Source: Bog-113 sp965226755 (GTDB lineage Bacteria; Acidobacteriota; Terriglobia; Bryobacterales; Bryobacteraceae). From it: a stretch of 64,000 nucleotides of DNA. Position numbers and translations under genes: made by a program. Below the pieces are notes generated by a model. That model made no database searches and had not been told where the DNA came from. It was given only the letters and a program-made list of their open reading frames with translations. Location of the stretch: positions 1 to 64,000 of the forward strand of contig CBDDDT010000006.1 in the NCBI GenBank assembly GCA_965226755.1, given 5' to 3'. This document shows positions 16,075 through 23,900 of the stretch, piece by piece; the stretch's first letter is position 1; each line of letters opens with the position of its first letter.

Positions 16075-17073
16075 CTAAGTGCGGTAAATGCGACGCTCCA
16101 TTTCGCGGTACTCGCCGGAGCGGGCGCGATTCACCCAGGTTTGATTGGCGCGATACCAGGCGACAGTCTGACGCAGGCCGTCCTCGAACGGGATGGAAGG
16201 CCGCCAGCCGAACTCCTGACGAATCCGCCCGCAATCGACCGCGTAGCGGCGATCGTGACCGAGGCGGTCTTCGACGGTGGTGAGAAGACTTTCGGGGCGG
16301 TCGAGGATACGGAGCAGGGTCTTGAGCACGTACAGGTTGGGGAGAATATTGCCGCCGCCAATGTGATAGGTTTCGCCGCGCAGGCCTTTGGCGAGGACCA
16401 GGTGCAGAGCGCGGCAGTTGTCGGCGACGTGAATCCAGTCCCGCACCTGCAAGCCGTCTCCGTAAACCGGAATGGGTTCGCCGCCCTGAGCCTTGGCAAT
16501 GGCGAGCGGGAGCAGTTTCTCGGGGAATTGGAAGGGGCCGTAGTTGTTGCTGGTGCGGGTGATGAGGGTATCGAGTCCGAAAGTATGGCGGGCGGCGCGG
16601 ACGAGGTGCTCGGCCGCGGCTTTGCTGGCCGCATAGGGGCTGCTGGGAGCGAGGGCGCCGGTTTCGGAGAAGAGCGCCGGCTCAGGAATGCTGCCGCCGA
16701 CCTCGTCGGTGGAGATGTGGAGAAAGCGGCCGGTCTTGCGGGCGCGCGCCGCATCGAGAAGAACCTGCGTGCCCAGAACGTTGGTTCGGACAAACGGGGC
16801 GGCGCTGACGATGCTGCGGTCGACGTGGGATTCCGCGGCGAAGTGCACGATGGCATCGCAGTGCGCGGGAAGAGCGTCGTGAACGGCGGACGCGTCGCAG
16901 ATATCGCCCTGGACGAAGCGATAGGCGGGATCGTCTTCGACGCTCTCGAGATTATCGAGGTTCCCGGCGTAGGTGAGGTTATCGAAGACGGTGACGGGAC
17001 CCAGCTTGCGGGCGAGCGTATCGCGCACGAACTCGGATCCGATAAAGCCCGCGCCTCCGGTCACGAAGATCAC
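16075..17073 (-). CDS. rfbB: dTDP-glucose 4,6-dehydratase
   Basis: This is a short-chain dehydrogenase/reductase of 332 residues that converts dTDP-glucose to dTDP-4-keto-6-deoxyglucose. The NAD-binding FVTGGAGFIGSEFVRD is at the very N-terminus. Other motifs are VHFAAESHVDRSI, HISTDEVGGSI with the catalytic TDE (the usual Tyr after Val is Gly), the YxxxK motif in SSPYAASKAAAEHL, and RTSNNYGPFQFPEKLLPL. The GTG start overlaps the stop of the preceding gene as GTGA, exactly where family homology begins. It sits between an RfbC-like epimerase and a glycosyltransferase. Confidence 0.93.
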   Translation of the reverse strand: MIFVTGGAGFIGSEFVRDTLARKLGPVTVFDNLTYAGNLDNLESVEDDPAYRFVQGDICDASAVHDALPAHCDAIVHFAAESHVDRSIVSAAPFVRTNVLGTQVLLDAARARKTGRFLHISTDEVGGSIPEPALFSETGALAPSSPYAASKAAAEHLVRAARHTFGLDTLITRTSNNYGPFQFPEKLLPLAIAKAQGGEPIPVYGDGLQVRDWIHVADNCRALHLVLAKGLRGETYHIGGGNILPNLYVLKTLLRILDRPESLLTTVEDRLGHDRRYAVDCGRIRQEFGWRPSIPFEDGLRQTVAWYRANQTWVNRARSGEYREMERRIYRT

Positions 17074-17663
17074 TTGTGCTGGGTCTCCCAGTCGTAACTT
17101 AGCCCCGGGTGATTGTAGAGTATGCGGCCTTCGTCTTTGGGATTGTAGAAGTGATCCGTCGCGTAGACCAGCAAACCAGGGCCGTCGCCGATGACTTTGT
17201 AACCGTGGGCGACGCCGGGGGGAATCAGAACCTGCCAGGGGCGCAGGGCGCCACAGTAAAAGGTGTTGCGCTGCCCGAAGGTCGGCGACCCGCGCCGGAG
17301 ATCGACGAGAGCGAACTGGAACATCCCGGTGACGCCGGTCCAGCAATCGGTTTGTTCGAGATGGTAGTGAAAGGCTTTGATCGTACCGGGATAGCTGAGC
17401 GCGGCCGAGACCTGCGTTGCGGCGGCGGGGAACGCCTGGACGAGACCTTCGCCGGTGCGGAGGATCTCCAGGAAAAAGCCCCGGTCGTCGGGCCAGACGG
17501 CGACCGGCTGGACGCGGACGCCGTCGATGAGCTTGGCGGAATCGGCCTGGAGGATGACATCGCCGATACCGTGGTCGCAACGCGGAATCACGAGCTCCAG
17601 CGAACCGGAGGCGGCGAGGATTTCGGTTGTGATCCGCGGTGGCGTCGTTATGGAATCAATCAT
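17070..17663 (-). CDS. RfbC-like cupin (dTDP-4-dehydrorhamnose 3,5-epimerase family)
   Basis: This 197-residue cupin of the RmlC family, between rfbA and rfbB, is expected to epimerise a dTDP-4-keto-6-deoxysugar. The core reads WPDDRGFFLEILRTGEG, IKAFHYHLEQTDCW, DLRRGSPTFGQRN, VLIPPGVAHGYKVIGDG and DHFYNPKDEGRILYN. The His of the family's RGLHYQ motif is kept, but it is embedded in KAFHYH, and the region that normally carries the catalytic Lys reads TDCWTGV without one. It is therefore a divergent subgroup and may differ in regio-specificity or product, so no rfbC symbol is given. Confidence 0.75.
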   Translation of the reverse strand: MIDSITTPPRITTEILAASGSLELVIPRCDHGIGDVILQADSAKLIDGVRVQPVAVWPDDRGFFLEILRTGEGLVQAFPAAATQVSAALSYPGTIKAFHYHLEQTDCWTGVTGMFQFALVDLRRGSPTFGQRNTFYCGALRPWQVLIPPGVAHGYKVIGDGPGLLVYATDHFYNPKDEGRILYNHPGLSYDWETQHK

Positions 17664-17676
17664 AGTGACCTGTCTT

Positions 17677-18543
17677 TCATTCGCCGGCTACACGCTTTAA
17701 GTAAGTTCCGTATTCCGAGTTCCTGAGCAGTTCGGCGCGGGCCAGAAGCTGCTCCCGGCTGAGATAGCCGAGTTCAAACCCGATCTCCTCGAGGCAGCCA
17801 ATTTTAAGGCCTTGGCGCTGCTCGATGGCCTCGATGAAATTGCCGGCCTGCAGCAGCGATTCCTGGGTTCCCGTATCGAGCCATGCCATGCCCCGCCCCA
17901 GCTTTTGTATTTTCAGGTTACCCTGCCGGAGATACGCATTGTTGACGTCCGTGATCTCGAGTTCCCCGCGCGCGGAGGGCTTTATGGTCTCGGCGATCCG
18001 GGTGATCTGGGAATCATAGAAGTACAAACCGACGACGGCATAGTTAGACTTGGGAACGGTCGGTTTCTCTTCGATCGAAGTCGCTGTGCCGTTCGCGTCG
18101 AATTCCACGACTCCATAGCGCTCCGGATCGCGCACCCAATATCCGAACAGAGTCGCCCCGCCATCTTGCGCCGCGGCGCGCAGAAGCAACTCCCGCAATC
18201 CGTGGCCGTAGAACAGGTTGTCGCCCAGAATGAGACAGGCGGATCCGCCCGCGATGAATTCCTTGCCGATCAGAAATGCCTGAGCGAGGCCTTCCGGGCG
18301 CGGTTGCGGGGCATACCGCAAGCTGATTCCGAATGCCGATCCGTCCCCTAGGAGGTGCTGGTAGAGAGGCAGGTGTTCCGGCGTGGAGATAAGCAGGATT
18401 TCCCGGATCCCCGCCAACATGAGGGTCGAGAGCGGGTAATAGATCATGGGTTTGTCATAGACCGGGAGAAGCTGCTTGCTCACGGCCAGAGTTAGCGGAT
18501 GCAGGCGCGTGCCGCTGCCACCCGCCAGAACGATTCCCTTCAC
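17677..18543 (-). CDS. rfbA: Glucose-1-phosphate thymidylyltransferase
   Basis: RfbA makes dTDP-glucose from dTTP and glucose-1-phosphate, the first step of dTDP-deoxysugar synthesis. Signatures are VLAGGSGTRLHPLTLAVSKQ at the N-terminus, LPVYDKPMIYYPLSTLML, CLILGDNLFYGHGL, YGVVEFDANGTATSIEEKP, VGLYFYDSQI and GMAWLDTGTQESLL. The length of 288 residues is normal. The GTG start has GGTGAG just upstream; an ATG 27 bases earlier adds nine unconserved residues. It is the first gene of the three-gene dTDP-sugar set and is followed 13 bases later by the RfbC-like gene. Confidence 0.95.
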   Translation of the reverse strand: MKGIVLAGGSGTRLHPLTLAVSKQLLPVYDKPMIYYPLSTLMLAGIREILLISTPEHLPLYQHLLGDGSAFGISLRYAPQPRPEGLAQAFLIGKEFIAGGSACLILGDNLFYGHGLRELLLRAAAQDGGATLFGYWVRDPERYGVVEFDANGTATSIEEKPTVPKSNYAVVGLYFYDSQITRIAETIKPSARGELEITDVNNAYLRQGNLKIQKLGRGMAWLDTGTQESLLQAGNFIEAIEQRQGLKIGCLEEIGFELGYLSREQLLARAELLRNSEYGTYLKRVAGE

Positions 18544-18611
18544 GCGCTCACCCGCATGCGGACGAGGCACGGAATGGAGACGAAGCGACGGAATGGGAGC
18601 GGATCTGGCAT

Positions 18612-21600
18612 TTAGAGGGCCGGGGTATCCTGACGAACCACCGCGGCTAGAGCTTCGCCCAGCAGTTTCTGGCTGACCGGTTTCGAGAGGTAGTCATCCA
18701 TTCCCGCCTTCAGGCAGCGCTCGCGCTCACCCGACAGCGCGTTGGCCGTGAGAGCGATGATCGCAATATGGCTTTGCGCGCCTTCCATCTCGCGAATGAG
18801 CCGCGTCGCTTCGAAGCCGTCCATCTCCGGCATCTGACAATCCAGAAGGATCGCATGATAGGGCAACTTGCGGAACGCCTCAACCGCCTCTTTCCCGTTC
18901 CCGACGACGTCCACTTCGTAGCCCAGCCTGGTTAACATCAGAACGCCCACTTTCTGGTTTACGGGGTTATCCTCGGCGAGCAGCACGCGGCCGCCGGTAT
19001 TCATGCGTTTGGGCGCGGGAGCGGAAGGCGGCCGCACAGTCCGGGATGCTTGCTCCGCGGGGTTGGGGAGCAGAAAAGATCTAACGCACTGGAGAAGCTG
19101 AGCGGTATGCAGAGGTTTAATAAGATAGGCCTGAATGTCGAGATCCCTGGTGCGCAGCAGGTGCTCGCGTTGCGTGACGGAGGTGAGGAGCACAAGCGGG
19201 AGACTCTCGAAGGCTTTCTGCGCGCGGATCTCCTGGGAGAGCGTCAGGCCGTCCATGAGCGGCATGTGGAAATCCAGCAGGCCAAGGTCAATTTTCTTCC
19301 CTTCTTCTTCGGATTTACGAAGTAAGCTGAGGGCCTCGGCGCCGTCGCGCGCGCAGACGACCGTGACTCCCAGCGATTGCAGCATGTTTTCGACAATCCT
19401 TAGGTTGGTGCTATTGTCGTCCGCCACCAGAACCCGCCGCCCCACGAATTCGTCGCCGTTCGAGCGGGTGGCGGTTCTGGCGCCGGCGACCAACGGGATT
19501 TGGAACCAGAAAATGGACCCGGCTCCCGCCACGCTGTCGACGCCAATCCGTCCCTCCATCAGCTCCACGAGCTGCTTCGAGATGGTCAGTCCCAATCCGG
19601 TGCCGCCGAAGCGCCTGGTGGTGGAGGCGTCGGCTTGGCTGAACGCCGTAAACACGCGCGCGCAGACCTCCGGAGACATACCGATTCCGGTGTCGGAGAC
19701 GGCGAAGTGAAGCACCAGCCCGGTTCCCGCATTTTCGATTTTGACCGTAAGGACGATTTCACCATGCGCCGTAAACTTGACCGCATTGCTGAGGAGATTA
19801 AGGAGGATCTGGCGCAAACGCACCGCATCGCCGCGGATGGTGAGAGGAATCGCGGGCTCGATCCAGGAGGCTAACTCGAGACCTTTGCGGTCCGCCGCTT
19901 CGGCGACCAAGTCGAGAGACTCCTCGATTTCGGTCCGCAGATCGAACTCGGTTTTCTCGAGTTCCATATGGCCGGACTCAATTTTCGAAAAATCCAGGAT
20001 GTCGTTGATGACGGCGAGGAGCGTGGAGCCGCTGGAGCGGATGGTGCGCACGTAATCGTGCTGTTCGGCGGTCAGTTCCGTTTCGGCGAGGATTCCCGTC
20101 ATTCCGAGGATGCCGTTGAGCGGGGTGCGGATCTCATGGCTCATGGTGGCGAGAAAGCTGCTTTTCGCCTCGGCCGCGGACTCGGCTTTATCGCGCGCCT
20201 CGGCAAGTTCCTTGGCCTGCTGGCGAAGCGCGAATTCAGCCTGCTTCCGCTCGGTGATGTCACTGTGCGAGCCGACCATGCGAATGGGATTGCCTTCGCT
20301 ATCCCATTGGGCCACGCCACGCGCCAAAACCCAGCGATAGTTTCCGTCCTTCCCGCGCAGCCGGTACTCCTGTTGATAGGCGGGGCTTTCACGGGACAGA
20401 TAGGATGCCAGGCCGCGTTTCACCCACTCGGCATCGTCGGGGTGCAGGAGCGCGGCCCAGGATTCGGGATCCGCGGGGTCGTCGGGGAGATAACCGAGCA
20501 TTTCACGCCATCGCGGCGAATGAAATACGACGGCAGTTCGCGCATCCCAATCCCACAACCCGTCGTTATTGGCCGCCAGCACGAGCTGCCAGCGGTCCTC
20601 ATCGCGGCGCAGGCGTTCTTCCATGGCGCGCCGCTCGGTGATGTTGCGCATCACCCCCAGCAGCTCTTTGGCTGATCCGTCTGATTTCCACGAGAACACA
20701 GTCTCGCGGCAACTCAGCATGCGATAGTTTCCGGAGAGATCGCGCAGTCGGAACGACAGCTCGAAGAATTCTCCCTCGCGCGCTCCCCGGATCTGGCTGC
20801 GATGTTTGCGGAGCCGCGGGATATCATCCGGATGAACCAGCTCGTTGATCGGATTTTCGAGCTGGCGAACGACCTCGGGATCCTGGCCGATGATGTCGAA
20901 GTAGCACCGGTTCGAGAATACGGTCCGGTCTGTGTCCAGATCGAAAATGTAAATCACGTCCGGAACGGCTTCAATCAGTTTTGAATTGAACAGGCGGGCT
21001 TGCTCCCACTCGGCTTCGGCGGCCTTGCGCAAGGTGATGTCTTCCGCCCAGCCTTCATAGTAAGAGACGGAGCCGTCGTCGCGCCTAACCACCCGAGTGC
21101 TCTCGCGAATCTGGACGGGCCGGCCGTTGCGGGTATACCAGACGCTCTCAAAGCTCGTGAGGTCATCGCCGGACTCGAGCAAGCGCCGCCACTCCGCCCG
21201 GGATTCGACCATGGTGTCGAATTCCAGGTTCCGCGCCGTGAGATCCTCCATGGACGAATATTCCAGAATGCGCAGAATGGCCGGATTGGCCATTAGAATC
21301 TCGCCGCCGGGCGAAGTGCGGTAGATGCCGGCGGGGCAGTTTTCGAAGAGATCGCGATAATCGGCTTCGCTCGCCCGGAGTTGCAGGGTCGTGCGGCGCA
21401 ATTCCAGTTGATCGATGATCAATCCCGCCAGGTTCCCGAGATGACGCGACTCTTCGTCGGAGAACTCGTAGCGCGGGGCCCGGTCGATGATGCAAAGCGC
21501 GCCGATGGCATATCCGTCCGGAGTGATCAAGGGAGCGCCGGCATAGAAATGGAGGTCGTGATCCTGGGTGAGAAAAGTAGAATCCCGGAAGCGGAGATCG

Positions 21601-21878
21601 TTGGGCGCGTCGTTCACGACCAAGACCTCCTGCGAAAGGATCGCCCAAGCCGAGAATGACTGCTTCCGGCTCGCCTCGTGCGAGAAAACGCCCACCTGCG
21701 ATTTAAACCAGACGCGGTCTTTCGCAACCATGGAGATGAGCGAGATGGGCGCCGCGAAAAGATTCGCGGCAAGGCGCGTGATCCGGTCGAAACACTCCTC
21801 TGGAGGAGTGTCGAGGACGTGGTAGCGCTGGAGCGCATCGAGGCGCTCCGTTTCGAATTCAGGAATCGGTACGGACAT
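18612..21878 (-). CDS. Hybrid sensor histidine kinase (GAF-PAS-PAS-PAS-HisKA-HATPase-REC-REC)
   Basis: This 1088-residue cytoplasmic hybrid kinase has no transmembrane helix. The order is a GAF domain (residues about 20-165, AAPISLISMVAKDRVWFKS), three PAS modules between about 170 and 560 (YRDLFENCPAGIYRTSPGGE; VPDVIYIFDLDTDRTVFSN; LVLAANNDGLWDWDARTAVV), and a coiled coil. HisKA follows with the phospho-His in FLATMSHEIRTPLNGILGM, then HATPase (LLNLLSNAVKFTAHGE; GGTGLGLTIS). REC1 has its acceptor in LLDFHMPLMDG and REC2 in LLDCQMPEMDG, with a C-terminal GMDDYLSKPVSQ. The companion Hpt protein is encoded immediately upstream and overlaps this start by 20 bases, giving a complete BarA-like phosphorelay set inside the polysaccharide operon. 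Confidence 0.92.
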   Translation of the reverse strand: MSVPIPEFETERLDALQRYHVLDTPPEECFDRITRLAANLFAAPISLISMVAKDRVWFKSQVGVFSHEASRKQSFSAWAILSQEVLVVNDAPNDLRFRDSTFLTQDHDLHFYAGAPLITPDGYAIGALCIIDRAPRYEFSDEESRHLGNLAGLIIDQLELRRTTLQLRASEADYRDLFENCPAGIYRTSPGGEILMANPAILRILEYSSMEDLTARNLEFDTMVESRAEWRRLLESGDDLTSFESVWYTRNGRPVQIRESTRVVRRDDGSVSYYEGWAEDITLRKAAEAEWEQARLFNSKLIEAVPDVIYIFDLDTDRTVFSNRCYFDIIGQDPEVVRQLENPINELVHPDDIPRLRKHRSQIRGAREGEFFELSFRLRDLSGNYRMLSCRETVFSWKSDGSAKELLGVMRNITERRAMEERLRRDEDRWQLVLAANNDGLWDWDARTAVVFHSPRWREMLGYLPDDPADPESWAALLHPDDAEWVKRGLASYLSRESPAYQQEYRLRGKDGNYRWVLARGVAQWDSEGNPIRMVGSHSDITERKQAEFALRQQAKELAEARDKAESAAEAKSSFLATMSHEIRTPLNGILGMTGILAETELTAEQHDYVRTIRSSGSTLLAVINDILDFSKIESGHMELEKTEFDLRTEIEESLDLVAEAADRKGLELASWIEPAIPLTIRGDAVRLRQILLNLLSNAVKFTAHGEIVLTVKIENAGTGLVLHFAVSDTGIGMSPEVCARVFTAFSQADASTTRRFGGTGLGLTISKQLVELMEGRIGVDSVAGAGSIFWFQIPLVAGARTATRSNGDEFVGRRVLVADDNSTNLRIVENMLQSLGVTVVCARDGAEALSLLRKSEEEGKKIDLGLLDFHMPLMDGLTLSQEIRAQKAFESLPLVLLTSVTQREHLLRTRDLDIQAYLIKPLHTAQLLQCVRSFLLPNPAEQASRTVRPPSAPAPKRMNTGGRVLLAEDNPVNQKVGVLMLTRLGYEVDVVGNGKEAVEAFRKLPYHAILLDCQMPEMDGFEATRLIREMEGAQSHIAIIALTANALSGERERCLKAGMDDYLSKPVSQKLLGEALAAVVRQDTPAL

Positions 21879-22413
21879 GATCGGGTGTGCCGCGGGCGCT
21901 GTCAGGTGTGCCGCGGGCGCTGTCAGGTGTGCCGCGGGCGCTGTCGGGTGTGCCGCGGGCGCCGTGCTGCTCCAGCGCGGTCATCCTGCATTGCAGTTCC
22001 AGGCGAAGCAATTCAAATCCGGTCTCCACCAGGCGCAAGCTTTGACGGGCGTCTTCGACTTCATTATTTTGAAAGCGGGTCTCCAGATCCTCGATCAGAT
22101 CACCCAGGCGCAGGCCGCCGATCTGGCGGCAGCTCCCTTTTAGACCATGCAAGCTCCTCATCGCGGCCGGTTTGTCGAGGCGAAGGAGTTGTTCCCGCAG
22201 TGCGTTCAGCCCCGTGGCGGTGTCTTCCAGATAGAACTGGATGAGCTCGGCAACCACTTCCGGATTCCGGGGAATCAGTTCTTCCATAAATTCAGGCGCC
22301 GACCAAACCTGTGAACTTGCGGCCGACGGTTCGAGAATTCCGGCGGGGGCGGCGGCCTCCCCGTTGTCGTCCAGACGGCGGGCTGCATCCGGCCGCGGGG
22401 GAACGTCGTTCAT
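21859..22413 (-). CDS. Hpt-domain phosphotransfer protein with repeat tail
   Basis: This 184-residue protein has one histidine phosphotransfer domain, about residues 55-150. FMEELIPRNPEVVAELIQFY is followed by the phospho-His in MRSLHGLKGSCRQIGGLRLG (HxxKG) and LIEDLETRFQNNEV. It should relay phosphate from the REC domains of the hybrid kinase encoded directly downstream. The N-terminus is a Pro/Ala-rich linker. The C-terminus is four near-identical heptads (ARGTPDS) encoded by 21-bp DNA repeats. The ATG overlaps the upstream stop by 4 bases. Confidence 0.85.
   Translation of the reverse strand: MNDVPPRPDAARRLDDNGEAAAPAGILEPSAASSQVWSAPEFMEELIPRNPEVVAELIQFYLEDTATGLNALREQLLRLDKPAAMRSLHGLKGSCRQIGGLRLGDLIEDLETRFQNNEVEDARQSLRLVETGFELLRLELQCRMTALEQHGARGTPDSARGTPDSARGTPDSARGTPDHVRTDS
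21882..21964. repeat. 21-bp tandem repeat, about 3.9 copies
   Basis: Units begin at 21882, 21903, 21924 and 21945 on the plus strand. Each contains GGTGTGCCGCGGGCGC and differs from the others only at the second base, plus a truncated last copy. The repeat encodes the heptad tail of the Hpt protein on the minus strand and lies just before the kinase start codon. Confidence 0.95.
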
Positions 22414-23900
22414 AGATGGGCCTCCGGAACAGCGTTTCTTCCATCCGTTCGCATGCTGGAGACGAGCCTCCAGAAGTAGAGCCATATCAATTTCAGATCA
22501 TGGCCGGCGCTCTCGGTGGCGCTATAGAATGCCTCCGCGGTATAGACTTCATCTTCCGTCGGAGTTTCTCCAAACATGACAGACGCCTCCGTAATCAGAC
22601 CTCCCTTGGACTTCAAATAGATCGATCTCCAATCCCCGGGCAATTCCTCGATCGCCCTTCGCGGCCGGGGCTGAACGCCGACCAGGAACAGGTCGCCCCG
22701 CAGCACCGCGAGAAGACCCGGCAAAAAGTTCAGGAAAAAGCTGGCCCACCGGCCGGGCGCGGCGCCGGCGCGCAGACCGTCTGTGCGCAGACAAAAGCTC
22801 GGGAGCGCGTACTCTTGCCACGCGTCGGGGTGGCCATCGGCGGGAATGCGAACCCGGCTCGCCTTCGTCAGTTCGCCTTTCCCCGTCACGATGAAGACAA
22901 GAAAAACGAAACCCGCGAAAGGGTAAAAGAGAAAGGCGAGCGCGAGCGCCGCGGCGCGGGAAAAGAACTGGCGAAGCAGGCCGGACTGGCCGTCCGCGCG
23001 CAGACCGGACAGCATGAAACTTTCCGAGACCAGGAACGCAGTCTCCAGCCGGACGTTGAATAACAGGTTGCGATCCACGATGACGTGATCGAGTTCCAAC
23101 CCTTGCCCGATGTAAGTGCCGGCGGTGACGATCGAGTCGACCACGGAAGAGTGCTCATCGACGATGCAATTCTCACTGATCACGGCGGAGGGACCGATCC
23201 GGGCGCCCCGGCCGATCCTGCAATTGGGGCCGATATAGACGGGCGCCGTCAGCGTCACGGAAGGATGGAGCGAGACGTTGCGCGAAATCCAGATGCCCGG
23301 CTCGGTTTGCCGGCCGCTGATCATGAGATCGGGGACGGCGCCCGAAAGAAGCGCGTGCTGGCTGCGAAGCACTTCCGATCCGCTCTCGAAACTGATCTCC
23401 CGGGCCACCCGCACCTGCGCGAAGCCGAAGCGGTCGACGAGAACCCGGCTGCCGAAACTCCGGTCGAGAATCGCGATTTGGGAAGGCGCGCGGGGAAAAA
23501 AAGCCCAACCGGTCCATGAGCCCGAGGCCGCGGTGAACAAGGTGGGACCGGTGAGGCCGTCCAAATGAATTTCAGGCAGGTTGTCGCCGCGCCCGATCAG
23601 AGTATCGTCATCAAGCGCGGTCGCTATCGTTTCAGCCATGCGGTAGGGGCGGGCCTGAGCGGAAAGCAGATGGAACTGGAAGGAGCAACCCCAGCGGGCG
23701 CCGTCGCCCAGGTAATTCTCGATCTTTTCCGGTAAATGGCTCAGCAGGAACTCAAAACGACGGACGCCCTGGAGGGCGAGATATTCGATGACATGGAAGA
23801 GGAACGGGCGATCCCCCAGCGGGAAGAGCGGCAAGGGAAGGTGCTCATCGAGCCCCTGCATCCGGGAATTCTGCGCGGCGGCCAAAATGATGGCGATCAT
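22410..23900 (-). CDS. Degenerate nucleotidyltransferase / left-handed beta-helix / sugar-transferase-like fusion
   Basis: This 496-residue protein has three parts. Residues 1-215 resemble a sugar nucleotidyltransferase (MIAIILAAAQNSRM, PLFPLGDRPFLFHVIEYL), but the GxGxR loop and the following Lys are missing. Residues about 220-300 form a hexapeptide beta-helix (VSLHPSVTLTAPVYIGPN, GRGARIGPSAVI). After a hydrophobic segment (ALALAFLFYPFAGFVFLVFI), residues about 375-490 resemble the C-terminal half of a polyprenyl-phosphate hexose-1-phosphate transferase (LAVLRGDLFLVGVQPRP, IYLKSKGGLITEASVMFG). Both enzymatic signatures look eroded, so it may be a scaffold or regulator. The ATG overlaps the previous stop by 4 bases, and an identical overlap follows into the Hpt gene. 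Confidence 0.75.
   Translation of the reverse strand: MIAIILAAAQNSRMQGLDEHLPLPLFPLGDRPFLFHVIEYLALQGVRRFEFLLSHLPEKIENYLGDGARWGCSFQFHLLSAQARPYRMAETIATALDDDTLIGRGDNLPEIHLDGLTGPTLFTAASGSWTGWAFFPRAPSQIAILDRSFGSRVLVDRFGFAQVRVAREISFESGSEVLRSQHALLSGAVPDLMISGRQTEPGIWISRNVSLHPSVTLTAPVYIGPNCRIGRGARIGPSAVISENCIVDEHSSVVDSIVTAGTYIGQGLELDHVIVDRNLLFNVRLETAFLVSESFMLSGLRADGQSGLLRQFFSRAAALALAFLFYPFAGFVFLVFIVTGKGELTKASRVRIPADGHPDAWQEYALPSFCLRTDGLRAGAAPGRWASFFLNFLPGLLAVLRGDLFLVGVQPRPRRAIEELPGDWRSIYLKSKGGLITEASVMFGETPTEDEVYTAEAFYSATESAGHDLKLIWLYFWRLVSSMRTDGRNAVPEAHL

Noticed and set aside
16075..17580. 501-codon frame that would extend RfbB by about 170 residues
   Set aside because: The extension is a shadow of the RfbC-like gene; RfbB homology begins precisely at the GTG overlapping the upstream stop.
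21882..21964. CRISPR-like array
   Set aside because: The 21-bp units are contiguous with no spacers and encode a protein tail, so this is a simple tandem repeat.
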